Positions 43,398 through 52,333 of a stretch of 64,000 nt of DNA are shown here, piece by piece. Origin of the DNA: Natronococcus roseus (lineage in GTDB: Archaea > Halobacteriota > Halobacteria > Halobacteriales > Natrialbaceae); contig NZ_JBHLJR010000006.1 of NCBI RefSeq assembly GCF_043677095.1, positions 1-64,000 of the forward strand, given 5' to 3'. Below the pieces are notes generated by a model. The model saw nothing but the letters and a program-made list of their open reading frames with translations. It made no database searches and had not been told where the DNA came from. The position numbers and the translations under genes were made by a program. Within the stretch, counting starts at the first letter, position 1. Each line of letters starts with the position of its first letter.

Positions 43398-44141
43398 CTA
43401 GAGGTCCATCCCGCCGTTGACGTCGATCACCTCGCCGGTGATGTACGAGGAGTCCTCGCTGGCGAGAAAGCGGACGACGGCGGCGATGTCCTCCACCTCC
43501 GCCAGCCGCTCGAGGGGGATCCCCGAGATGATCCGCTCGAGGACGTGGTCGGGAACGCTCTCGACCATGTCGGTCCGGGTAAAGCCGGGCGCGACGCAGT
43601 TGGCCGTCGAGCCGCCCTGGGCGAACTCGAGGGCGATCGTCCGGGTGAACCCGAACATACCGCTTTTCGCGGTTGCGTAGTTGGCCTGGCCGAAGTTCCC
43701 CTGTTTGCCGACGACGCTCGAGATGTTGATGAGCCGTCCCTCGTCGGCGTTCCAGATGTCGTCGTAGAACGTCTGGGTGCAGTTGAACATCCCGCCGAGG
43801 TTGACGTCCATCACCCGGTCCCACTCCGCGCGGGACATCTCGGTAAACTGCTTGTCGGCGGTGATGCCGGCGTTGTTGACGAGGACGTCGGCCGGCCCGA
43901 ACGCCTCGTGGCAGACGTCGCGCATGTGTTCGACCTCTTCAGGAATCGAGACGTCGGCCTGGGCCGTAATCGCTTGTCCGCCGGCGTCCTCGATCGCCTC
44001 GACGGCCTCGTGTGCGGCCCCCTCCGACGATCGGTAGTTGATAACGACGTTCGCCCCCTTCTCGCCGAGGTGTTCCGCGATTCCACGCCCGATCCCACGT
44101 GCCGAGCCTGTGATGACACAGGTGCGTCCCTCCATAGGCAT
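43398..44141 (-). CDS. phaB: acetoacetyl-CoA reductase (PhaB-type SDR)
   Basis: 247 aa. A classical SDR with the cofactor motif TGSARGIGRGIAEHLG, NNAGITAD, catalytic Ser (INISSVVGKQG) and YATAK. The GKQGNFGQANYATAKSGMFGFT stretch is typical of PhaB. It makes (R)-3-hydroxyacyl-CoA for the PHA synthase encoded just upstream. A TATATAA box at 44171-44177 gives a short leader to the ATG at 44141, so it can be expressed apart from phaC. Confidence 0.85.
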   Translation of the reverse strand: MPMEGRTCVITGSARGIGRGIAEHLGEKGANVVINYRSSEGAAHEAVEAIEDAGGQAITAQADVSIPEEVEHMRDVCHEAFGPADVLVNNAGITADKQFTEMSRAEWDRVMDVNLGGMFNCTQTFYDDIWNADEGRLINISSVVGKQGNFGQANYATAKSGMFGFTRTIALEFAQGGSTANCVAPGFTRTDMVESVPDHVLERIISGIPLERLAEVEDIAAVVRFLASEDSSYITGEVIDVNGGMDL

Positions 44142-44270
44142 CGTTAGTGTACACTGCACCACCGATGGTTATATAACGACCTGTTGGGTTTCGCATCCTA
44201 ACACAGTGAATAAAAGGTCGGCAGGGTCCGAGTCGGCGTCGGGAGGGTCGCGTCGAGACGTCAGCGGGTG

Positions 44271-45656
44271 TTATCGCTCGCCGGCCTGGTCGATCCAGTC
44301 CTCGAGGCGGGCGACGGCGATCTCGGTCTCGTCGGCGAGCTCCTCGGCGTCGGCGTCCGCGAGGTCGTCGAAGCTCGCGATGCCGACCGCGGCGAGGTCG
44401 TTCGCGTAGGACTGGCCGACGCCGTCGATCTCGGTGAGATCGTCGACCTCGGTCTCCTCGAGGGCCTCGTCGGAGAACTCGTCGAGGCCGGTCTCGTCGC
44501 CCTCGACGTCGCCCGCGAGGGCTGCGTCGGGTTCGTCGGGCTCGGGCGTCTCGGGCTCGGCGTCGGTCTCGACCGTCGAGCGGGCCTCGAACCAGTCGCA
44601 GACGTCGGGCCAGAGCTCGGCGTGGCTCCGGGAGGAGACCGACATCCCGATGTGGCCGGTCGCGAACTCCATGACCTCGGTGTCGTCGGAGGCGACGGCC
44701 TCGTTGAACGGCTTCGAGGCACCCGGCGGGATGAGGTGGTCGTACTCCGCGACGATCTGCAGGACGGGCATGTCGATGTTCGAGACGTCGACCTCCTCGC
44801 CGCCCAGTTCGAGTTCGTTCGCGACGAGCTTGTTCTCCTGGTAGATGTCGCGGATGAACTCCTCGTAGGCCTTGCCGGCGACGTCGATCCCCTCGTCGAG
44901 CCACCGCTCCATTCGGCCGAAGTTCTCGACGAAGTCCTCGTCTTCCATGTTGTCGTAGAAGCGGACGTACTTCGTCACGTTGTTCGCGACCGGATCCATC
45001 AGCGCGAACCCGACGTCTAAGAACTCCGCGGGGACGTTGTCGAACGTCTCGGTGACCTTCTCGGGGTCGTAGTAGTCCTCGGCGCCCCACAGCTCGAGGA
45101 CGCCTCCGTCACCCGCAAAGCAGAGGCCGGCGGCCATCAGCGCGAGGTTCTCGACTTTGTCGGGGTGTTGGGCGGCGTACATGGCCGACATCGTTCCGCC
45201 CATGCAGTAACCGAGCACGTTGATTGCGTCCTGGCCCGATCGATCGCGGACCTCGTCGACGCAGTTGTCGATGTAGCGGTTGACGTAGTCGTCGAGGCCG
45301 AGCTGGCGGTCGAGCTTCGAGGGCTCGCCCCAGTCGATCAGGTAGACGTCGAAGCCGGCCTCGAGCAGCGTCTGCACGACCGACCGATCCGGCTGCAGGT
45401 CGAGGATGTACGGCTTGTTGATCAGCGCGTACACGATGACGATCGGAATATCGTGTTGCTCCTCGGTCTTGGGCTCGTAGTGGAGGAGGCGGAGCTTGTT
45501 CTCCTCGTAGACGACCTCGCTCGGGGTCTGACCGACCTCGACGTTCTCGAGCGTCTCGGTCCGGTCGGGTGCGACCTGGCTCTTCTCGGCGAGGCCGGCG
45601 GCACCCTCCCAGGCCTGGCGTTGCATCTCCAGGGCGGTCGCGTACGGGTTCTTCAT
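44271..45656 (-). CDS. phaC: class III polyhydroxyalkanoate synthase, catalytic subunit
   Basis: 461 aa. The alpha/beta-hydrolase core has the lipase-like box GYCMGG with nucleophile Cys151, Asp306 (AEYDHLIPP) and His335 (ATGHIGM). From about residue 365 there is an acidic linker and a terminal helix-hairpin-helix module (LTEIDGVGQSYANDLAAVGI), an extension absent from bacterial PhaC. With PhaE it polymerises hydroxyacyl-CoA on granules. Its ATG overlaps the phaE stop (4 bp). Confidence 0.93.
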   Translation of the reverse strand: MKNPYATALEMQRQAWEGAAGLAEKSQVAPDRTETLENVEVGQTPSEVVYEENKLRLLHYEPKTEEQHDIPIVIVYALINKPYILDLQPDRSVVQTLLEAGFDVYLIDWGEPSKLDRQLGLDDYVNRYIDNCVDEVRDRSGQDAINVLGYCMGGTMSAMYAAQHPDKVENLALMAAGLCFAGDGGVLELWGAEDYYDPEKVTETFDNVPAEFLDVGFALMDPVANNVTKYVRFYDNMEDEDFVENFGRMERWLDEGIDVAGKAYEEFIRDIYQENKLVANELELGGEEVDVSNIDMPVLQIVAEYDHLIPPGASKPFNEAVASDDTEVMEFATGHIGMSVSSRSHAELWPDVCDWFEARSTVETDAEPETPEPDEPDAALAGDVEGDETGLDEFSDEALEETEVDDLTEIDGVGQSYANDLAAVGIASFDDLADADAEELADETEIAVARLEDWIDQAGER

Positions 45657-46198
45657 TGCTCCTCTATGTGCTCGAGAACGCGGTCGAGTTTCTCCTCGAC
45701 GGCGTGCTGGCGGCGCTCGAGCTCGACGAGGCGGTCGCCGACCTCGACGACGTCGCTTTCGGTCGGGAAGCCGAGCGAGTGCAGCGTTTCCTCGGCGGCC
45801 TCGTCGGCCTCCTGCTGGAGCTCGAGGACGTCGCCGACGGTCTCGCCGGTCATCTTCGCGAAGGCGGTCGTCGACATGACCTCCTTGAACGCCTCGTTTG
45901 CCGTGTTGAGCCAGACGTCGCGGAACTCATCGAGTTCGACGTCCTCGCCCTCGAGTTGGTCGTTCGCTCGCTCGACCATCTGCTGGGAGGCGTTCATCCA
46001 GGCCTCGTAGGCGCGGGCGTAGCCCTCGACACCCTCGGAGAGCTCGGCGTCGTCGCTCATCTCGCCGACGGTCTCGGCCCAGCTCTCGACGAATTGGGCC
46101 TGGGCTTCGACGTTGTTCTCGAAGGCCTCGAGGAACTGCTCGTTCCACTGCTCTGCGAACGCGTTCCAGTTCTGCGCTTGTGGTGGTGTGTCTGTCAT
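45653..46198 (-). CDS. phaE: PHA synthase subunit PhaE
   Basis: 181 aa, helical, beginning with a Trp-rich NWNAFAEQWNEQFLEAFENN and ending in a coiled coil (VEVGDRLVELERRQHAVEEKL). This is the haloarchaeal short form of PhaE, needed for PhaC activity. It overlaps phaC by 4 bp and follows phaP by 42 bp. Confidence 0.9.
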   Translation of the reverse strand: MTDTPPQAQNWNAFAEQWNEQFLEAFENNVEAQAQFVESWAETVGEMSDDAELSEGVEGYARAYEAWMNASQQMVERANDQLEGEDVELDEFRDVWLNTANEAFKEVMSTTAFAKMTGETVGDVLELQQEADEAAEETLHSLGFPTESDVVEVGDRLVELERRQHAVEEKLDRVLEHIEEQ

Positions 46199-46240
46199 TG
46201 TGGGGGAAAATTGGTTCGTGTAAACAAAAGGCTATGGTCG

Positions 46241-46726
46241 TTACGCCGAAACGTCGAACTCCTCTGCGACGGAGTCGACGTTCTCGGTGACGGCCGACAC
46301 GTTCTCCTCGGCCTGCTCGTGGGCCTCGAGCATGGCGTCGAAGCTCGTGTCGACGACCTCGGCGTAGCTGGCGGAGAACTCGTCGTAGGCGGCCTCGGAC
46401 TCGTGGAGGGCCTCGGCGACGGCGGAGATCGACTCCTGCTGGGCGTCGGTCATCGCGTCGACGTTCTCCTCGAACTGCGCGCGGAACTCCTCGAGGTCGA
46501 CGCCGTCCTCGGGCATCGACGCTTCGACGGCGTCGAAGTACGCCGCGACGGCGCCCTTGGTGAACTCGGCGTTGGTTTCGACGGCCGAGCTCGAGGACTC
46601 GACGGCGTCGACGAAGGCGCCGAAGGAGGTCTTCTGGGCCTCGAGGGCGTCGTGGGTGAGCTGCTGGCTCTGTTCGATGGCGGTGCGCTGTGCGGTAAAC
46701 ATGGCGGTGAATGGGTTCTGTGTCAT
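46241..46726 (-). CDS. phaP: PHA granule phasin PhaP
   Basis: 161 aa, amphipathic helical throughout (QSQQLTHDALEAQKTSFGAFVDA and repeated heptads), with no Cys. This is typical of the haloarchaeal phasin that coats PHA granules. It overlaps the AbrB-type gene by 4 bp. Confidence 0.88.
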   Translation of the reverse strand: MTQNPFTAMFTAQRTAIEQSQQLTHDALEAQKTSFGAFVDAVESSSSAVETNAEFTKGAVAAYFDAVEASMPEDGVDLEEFRAQFEENVDAMTDAQQESISAVAEALHESEAAYDEFSASYAEVVDTSFDAMLEAHEQAEENVSAVTENVDSVAEEFDVSA

Positions 46727-47043
46727 TGGTCTTCCTCTCGGTTTCGCTTGACGGGAACGACGATCGTCTGGACGATATCCCCCTCCTTGATGTCGAGGGC
46801 TTCCCGTTCGGGTTCGGGAATACTGATCCGACCGCCGCTCTGGACCCGCGCCTTGAACGTCGCCGTTCCCATGTTCATCGGACCGAAGCTCGAGGCGTTC
46901 TCGAGCGGGTTCGCGGAGCTTGCCTCCATCAGCTGTTTCAGCATCTCCTGCTGGGATTCGGCGACCTGCTCGCCCGCGTTCTGCATCTGCTCGGCGAACA
47001 TCGTCGGCGGGAACCAGGGCGATTGGTCGGAGTCGTCCGTCAT
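46723..47043 (-). CDS. phaR: AbrB-like regulator of PHA synthesis (PhaR type)
   Basis: 106 aa. The C-terminal SpoVT/AbrB swapped-hairpin domain (FKARVQSGGRISIPEPEREALDIKEGDIVQTIVV) follows a 55-residue helical N-terminus that may contact granules. In Haloferax an AbrB-type protein of this cluster represses phaRP and binds granules; the same role is inferred here from position. First gene of phaRPEC. Start ATG at 47043. Confidence 0.85.
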   Translation of the reverse strand: MTDDSDQSPWFPPTMFAEQMQNAGEQVAESQQEMLKQLMEASSANPLENASSFGPMNMGTATFKARVQSGGRISIPEPEREALDIKEGDIVQTIVVPVKRNREEDQ

Positions 47044-47275
47044 CAATACAGTCAATGCGCTCCGTACTAATAAGGGTTTCCGATTTCTACCATCGAGTGC
47101 CATTGAATGGTTTCAAGTACATTTCGGAGGTCGTCATCGCCCCGTAGTGCGATTTTCCGCCTCGAGCCCGCATCGGGGACTCGAAAGCGTCCGTTACCAC
47201 GCCGTCGCGGGCACGGATAACCGCGCATTGTGCAGCCAAAGACGTATAACGGGCTCGTCCCTATAGCGAGAGTAG

Positions 47276-47905
47276 ATGTCCCACCAGAACGCCGGCGAGA
47301 ACGGGTTTGGCGCCCTGGCCAACGCCTGGTCCACTGCAACCCGATCCGTCCTCCGGAGCGCGACCGCGGCCAACCGCGCCGCCGTCGCCGCGATGGATTC
47401 GACTCAGGCGGAACCGAACGGCAACCACACCGACGCCTCGATCCCCTCCCTCGAGTACGCCGACGCCGACTGGAGCTTCGAACGAACCGTCGAGGATCCG
47501 ACGGCGCTCGGTCCGGGCGATCAGGTCACCTTCGAGAAGGAGCTCTCCGACGAGGACGTGCGGGCGTTCGCCGAGATCAGCGGCGACACGAACCGCCTTC
47601 ACCTCGACGACGGGTTCGCCGCCGACAGCCGATTCGGCGAGCGCATCGTCCACGGCACCCTCGTCTCGGGCCTGATCAGCGCCGCGCTGGCCCGGCTTCC
47701 GGGACTGACGATCTACCTCTCCCAGGACCTCGAGTTCGCCGGCCCCGTCGGAATCGGCGACCGGGTCTCCGCCCGCGTCGAGATCGTCGAGGACCTCGGC
47801 AACAACCAGTACCGCCTCGAGACGGTCGTCCGCGACGAGGACGACGACGCGACGGTCGTCGACGGCGAGGCCGTCGTCCTCATCGACGAGATGCCCGACG
47901 CCTGA
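47276..47905 (+). CDS. phaJ: MaoC-like (R)-enoyl-CoA hydratase (PhaJ type)
   Basis: 209 aa. An Ala/Asn-rich N-terminal 65 residues precede a hot-dog MaoC domain. The hydratase motif FAEISGDTNRLHLDDGFA holds the catalytic Asp and His, followed by RFGERIVHGTLVSGLIS. It could feed beta-oxidation intermediates into PHA. It is divergent from phaR, and GACGTATAACG lies 26 bp before the ATG. Confidence 0.82.
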   Translation: MSHQNAGENGFGALANAWSTATRSVLRSATAANRAAVAAMDSTQAEPNGNHTDASIPSLEYADADWSFERTVEDPTALGPGDQVTFEKELSDEDVRAFAEISGDTNRLHLDDGFAADSRFGERIVHGTLVSGLISAALARLPGLTIYLSQDLEFAGPVGIGDRVSARVEIVEDLGNNQYRLETVVRDEDDDATVVDGEAVVLIDEMPDA

Positions 47906-48127
47906 GACGGATTGCTATCCCGATCTACAGGCACAACCGAAGTACGGCTCTCGGCCGTGCCGGAAAACGACGGATAGCGGTTCGTACGAGACGGGCTGCC
48001 GTGTCTTTTCTCGTAGACCAACAATATCTCAAGACCACGCCGAAACCGTCCTCCTGGAGGGCGCGCTCGAGTTCTCGCTCCGCTCGAGGACAGACAGTAT
48101 AAGTAGTTCCTCGCGGAACGGGCCACC

Positions 48128-49495
48128 ATGACACTGTTCGGGACCGCAGGGATCCGCGGGCCAGTCGAGACCGTCTCACCATCGCTCGCGCTCTCGGTCG
48201 GTCAGGCCGCGGGCGAGCCCGGAACGACGTTCGTCGTGGGCCGGGACGGACGGGAGACGGGACCGGCCCTGGCCGCGGCGATGGAGGCCGGCCTCGAGAG
48301 CGCCGGCGCCGACGTCCGTCGCGTCGGTCGCCTGCCGACGCCGGCGCTCGCGTTCGCCTCTCGAGATCGACGCGGCGTGATGCTCACCGCGAGTCACAAC
48401 CCGCCGACCGACAACGGAATCAAGCTGTTCGTCGACGGCGTCGAGTACGACAGCGACGCGGAGGCGTTGATCGACGAGCAGGTCGGTGCTGCCGACCCCG
48501 GGCTTGCTTCCTGGGAGGAGTGGGGACGGTCCGAACGGGCCGACGTCCTCGGCCGCTACCGCGACGCCGTCGCCGACTACGTGCGCACCCAGTTCGGCGA
48601 CGAGTCGCCGCTCGCGGGGCTGTCGATCGCCGTCGACTGCGGGAACGGCGTCGGCGCGCTGGCGACGCCGCAGGTGCTCGACGAGCTCGGCGCCGACGTC
48701 GTCGGCGTCAACGCGAACGTCGACGGCCACTTCTCCGGTCGGGACAGCAAACCGACCCCCGAGACCCTGACGGAGTTCAGCGACTTCCTCGCCGAGGGCT
48801 CGTTCGACCTCGGCCTGGCTCACGACGGCGACGCCGACCGGCTCGTCGTCCTCGAGCCCGACGGGGCGGTCGTCCACGAGGACACCATCCTCGCGCTCGC
48901 CGCGGCCCACTACACGGAGACGAGCGACGCCGCCGATCCCGTCGTCGTCACGACGCCGAACGCCTCGGCCCGAATCGACGAGCGGGTTCGGGACGCGGGC
49001 GGACGCGTCGAACGAGTCCGCCTGGGTGCCCTCCACGAGGGGATCGCGCGAGAGCGCGACCAGGCCGGTGACGACGCCGAGGTCGTCTTCGCCGCCGAGC
49101 CCTGGAAACACATCCACACGAGCTTCGGCGGCTGGATCGACGGCGTCGCGAGCGCCGGCGTCGTGGCCGCACTCGTCGCCGACGCCGGGAGCGTCGCTAC
49201 GCTGCGGGAGCCGGTCACCGAACGCCCCTACCGGAAGGTCAGCGTCGACTGCCCCGATCGTCTCAAGGCCGACGCGATGGCCCGCCTCGAGTCCGATCTG
49301 CCCGAGGCGTTCCCCGAGTCGAGCGTCGACACGAGCTACGGCGTGCGCCTCGAGTTCGCGGACGCCTCGTGGCTGCTCGTCCGCCCGAGCGGAACCGAAC
49401 CCTACGTCCGACTCTACGCCGAGAGCGACGAGGTCGACGAACTCGTCGCGGAGGGACGGACGGTTATCGAGCACGCGATCGAAGCGGTCCGGTGA
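48128..49495 (+). CDS. phosphohexomutase-family enzyme, probable phosphopentomutase
   Basis: 455 aa. All four domains of the alpha-D-phosphohexomutase family are visible: FGTAGIRG at the start, TASHNPP with phosphoserine Ser89, the metal loop DGDADR (233-238) and RPSGTEPYVR near the end. The nucleoside importer and nucleoside-degrading enzymes follow, so ribose-1-phosphate/ribose-5-phosphate conversion is the most likely reaction. That is inference; a phosphoglucosamine or phosphomannomutase role is possible. Confidence 0.8.
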   Translation: MTLFGTAGIRGPVETVSPSLALSVGQAAGEPGTTFVVGRDGRETGPALAAAMEAGLESAGADVRRVGRLPTPALAFASRDRRGVMLTASHNPPTDNGIKLFVDGVEYDSDAEALIDEQVGAADPGLASWEEWGRSERADVLGRYRDAVADYVRTQFGDESPLAGLSIAVDCGNGVGALATPQVLDELGADVVGVNANVDGHFSGRDSKPTPETLTEFSDFLAEGSFDLGLAHDGDADRLVVLEPDGAVVHEDTILALAAAHYTETSDAADPVVVTTPNASARIDERVRDAGGRVERVRLGALHEGIARERDQAGDDAEVVFAAEPWKHIHTSFGGWIDGVASAGVVAALVADAGSVATLREPVTERPYRKVSVDCPDRLKADAMARLESDLPEAFPESSVDTSYGVRLEFADASWLLVRPSGTEPYVRLYAESDEVDELVAEGRTVIEHAIEAVR

Positions 49496-49665
49496 GGCGG
49501 TGATCGAACGGTGGTGACGCGGTCTCGAGCGCGGCTGTGATGAAGAACTCGACGCCAGATGCGGGTGACGAATCGGGCTAGTTACTGTCTATCTCGATGC
49601 ATGTTCGTCCAATTAGCCGGCAGAATCCGCACCATTTAACCTGGCCTCGCGCACTATCGAGTATC

Positions 49666-50718
49666 ATGGTATCCAACAGGCGGCAGTTCTTGTGCGGTGC
49701 AGGCGCAGCCGGCCTCGTGGCGGCGGCCGGCTGCGTCGGCGGGTTCGGCGACGAGGGGGACGGCGAGAACGTAGAGGTCGGAATGGTCTACGCTACGGGC
49801 GGGCTCGGCGACGACTCGTTCAACGACATGGCACAGCAGGGGGCCGTCCAGGCCGAGGAGGAGTACGGCATCTCCTTCGACGAGGCCGAACCCGAGTCGG
49901 TCGGGGAGTTCGACGACGCACAGCGGAGTTTCGCCGAGTCGGACAACTACGACCTTGTCAACTGCATCGGTTTCGCCCAGGAGGAAGCCCTCGAGGGCAA
50001 CGCCGAGGAGTACCCCGACCAGGACTTCATCATCGTCGATACGGTCGTCGAGGCCGACAACGTCCGCAGCTACCTGTTCGACGAACCAGCGGGCTCGTTC
50101 CTGGTCGGCACCCTGGCCGGGCTGCTGACCGACGAGGAGTTCGCGGCCGGCGACGGCGAGACGAACCCCGACGAGTCCGCCGTCGGCTTCGTCGGCGGCG
50201 AGGAGTCGCCGCTGATCGAGTCGTTTCACGCCGGCTTCGAGGCCGGCGTCGAACACACCAACCCGGACGCGGAGGTGTTCTCGAGCTACGTCGGCGACTT
50301 CAACGACACGGCGACCGGACAGGAAGCGGCCCGAACGATGTACGAGTCGGGCGCAGATATCGTGTTTCACGCGGCCGGTCGTACCGGGATCGGCGTCTTC
50401 CAGGCGGCCGAGGACGAGGGCCGGTTCGCGATCGGCGTCGACGACGACCAGTCGGTGAGCCAGGAGGATTACGCCGACGTCATCCTCGCGAGCATGGTCA
50501 AGCGCGTCGACGAGGCGGTGTTCGACGCGATCGGCTCCGTCGTCGACGAGGCGTTCGAGGGCGGCGAGACCGAGGAGATCGGCCTCGAGGACAACGGCGT
50601 CGAGGCGGTCTACGGGCAGTCGATCGGCGACGAGATCCCCGAGGAGATCCGCGACGAGGTCGACGAGACGCGCCAGGAGCTCATCGACGGCGAGATCGAC
50701 GTTCCCGACGAGTTGTAA
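49666..50718 (+). CDS. BMP-family nucleoside-binding lipoprotein
   Basis: 350 aa. A Tat signal (NRRQFLCGAGAAGLVAAAGC) ends in a lipobox Cys, so it is a lipid-anchored exported protein. The Bmp/PnrA domain follows (VGMVYATGGLGDDSFNDMAQQGA ... ADIVFHAAGRTGIGVFQAA). It delivers nucleosides to the ABC importer encoded next. The ATG at 49666 has CATTTAACC 26 bp upstream. Confidence 0.9.
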   Translation: MVSNRRQFLCGAGAAGLVAAAGCVGGFGDEGDGENVEVGMVYATGGLGDDSFNDMAQQGAVQAEEEYGISFDEAEPESVGEFDDAQRSFAESDNYDLVNCIGFAQEEALEGNAEEYPDQDFIIVDTVVEADNVRSYLFDEPAGSFLVGTLAGLLTDEEFAAGDGETNPDESAVGFVGGEESPLIESFHAGFEAGVEHTNPDAEVFSSYVGDFNDTATGQEAARTMYESGADIVFHAAGRTGIGVFQAAEDEGRFAIGVDDDQSVSQEDYADVILASMVKRVDEAVFDAIGSVVDEAFEGGETEEIGLEDNGVEAVYGQSIGDEIPEEIRDEVDETRQELIDGEIDVPDEL

Positions 50719-50722
50719 CGTG

Positions 50723-52333
50723 ATGAGCGAGCCTGGTACGGCCACCGGTGGGGGCGCGGGACCGAGCGAGGACCTCGCTGTCCACCTCGAGGGAATCACG
50801 AAACGGTTCCCCGGCGTCGTCGCGAACGACGACGTCGACCTCCGGGTCGAGCGAGGGAGCGTCCACGCGCTGCTGGGCGAGAACGGGGCGGGGAAGACGA
50901 CGCTGATGAACGTCCTCTACGGGCTCTACGAACCCACTGAGGGACGGGTCGTCGTCGACGACGATCCCCGTCAGTTCGACAGACCCCGCGACGCGATCGA
51001 CGCGGGCGTCGGGATGATCCACCAGCACTTCATGCTGGTCGATACGATGACCGTCGCCGAGAACATCGCGCTGGGCAACGAGCCCAAGAAGTGGGGCGGC
51101 CTGGCGGTCGATCGCGACCGCATCGAGCGCGAGATCGCCGACCTCTGTGACCGGTACGGATTTTCCGTCGATCCGTCCGCCACGGTCGGCGAACTGAGCG
51201 TCGGCGCCCAGCAGCGCGTCGAGATCCTGAAGGCGTTGTACCGCGGCGCGGACGTCCTCATCCTGGACGAGCCGACGGCCGTCCTCACGCCCCAGGAGGT
51301 CGAGGACCTCTACGGCGTCCTTGAGGAACTCACGGAGCAGGGGAAGACGATCATCTTCATCACCCACAAGCTCGGCGAGGCGATGCACTCGGCCGACGCG
51401 ATCACCGTCCTCCGGGACGGGAAGTCGGTCGGGACCGTCGCGCCGGCGACGACCACCCGCGAGGATCTCGCCGAACTCATGGTCGGCCGAGAGGTCCTGC
51501 TCGAGGCCGACAGCGACCCGGTCGAGACCGGCGAGGAGATCCTCTCGGCGTCGAACGTGACCGTCGAGAACGACCGCGGCGTCGAGGTCGTCTCGGGGAT
51601 CGACCTCGAGGTACGAGCCGGCGAGATTCTCGGCATCGCCGGCGTCGACGGCAACGGACAAAGCGAGCTGATCGAGGCGATCACGGGGCTGCGAACGCCC
51701 GACGAGGGGACGGTTCGGTTCGACGGCGACGACGTCACGAACTGGTCTCGGCGCCGACGGATCGACGCCGGGATGGCACACGTTCCCGAGGATCGCCACG
51801 AGCAGGGACTGGTCATGCCGTTCGATCTCGTCGAGAACGCCGTCCTCGGGAGCCAGCGCTCCCCGCGGTTCGCCCACGGGGGCCGCATCGATTGGGCCGA
51901 CGTTCGGGATCACGCCGAGGACGTCATCGGGACCTACGACGTCAGACCGCCCACCGCCGACGCCGACGCGGAGTCCTTTTCGGGCGGCAACCAGCAGAAG
52001 TTCGTCGTCGGCCGCGAACTCGAGCGCAACCCCGACCTCGTGGTCGCGACCCACCCCACGCGGGGCGTCGACATCGGCTCGACCGAGTTCATCCACGAGC
52101 GGCTGCTCGACCTCCGGCGCGACGGGAAGGCCGTGTTGCTCGTCTCCTCGGCGCTCGACGAGGTCCAGTCGCTGTCGGATCGTCTCGCGGTTATCTACGA
52201 GGGCGAGTTCGTCGACGTCACCGATCCCGACACCGTCACCGAGGAGGAACTCGGTCTGTTGATGGCCGGCGAACGACCCGGCGAGACCACGAAATCGGAA
52301 GCGAGCGACCTCGTCGAAGGAGGTGATCGCTGA
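50723..52333 (+). CDS. nucleoside ABC importer, double ATPase
   Basis: 536 aa with two ABC cassettes. The first has Walker A GENGAGKTT and Walker B LILDEPTAVL; the second has the degenerate GVDGNGQSEL and FSGGNQQKFVVGREL signature. This duplicated form is the YufO/sugar-importer type. I use the ATG at 50723; a GTG directly precedes it. Its stop shares a base with the permease ATG. Confidence 0.9.
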   Translation: MSEPGTATGGGAGPSEDLAVHLEGITKRFPGVVANDDVDLRVERGSVHALLGENGAGKTTLMNVLYGLYEPTEGRVVVDDDPRQFDRPRDAIDAGVGMIHQHFMLVDTMTVAENIALGNEPKKWGGLAVDRDRIEREIADLCDRYGFSVDPSATVGELSVGAQQRVEILKALYRGADVLILDEPTAVLTPQEVEDLYGVLEELTEQGKTIIFITHKLGEAMHSADAITVLRDGKSVGTVAPATTTREDLAELMVGREVLLEADSDPVETGEEILSASNVTVENDRGVEVVSGIDLEVRAGEILGIAGVDGNGQSELIEAITGLRTPDEGTVRFDGDDVTNWSRRRRIDAGMAHVPEDRHEQGLVMPFDLVENAVLGSQRSPRFAHGGRIDWADVRDHAEDVIGTYDVRPPTADADAESFSGGNQQKFVVGRELERNPDLVVATHPTRGVDIGSTEFIHERLLDLRRDGKAVLLVSSALDEVQSLSDRLAVIYEGEFVDVTDPDTVTEEELGLLMAGERPGETTKSEASDLVEGGDR

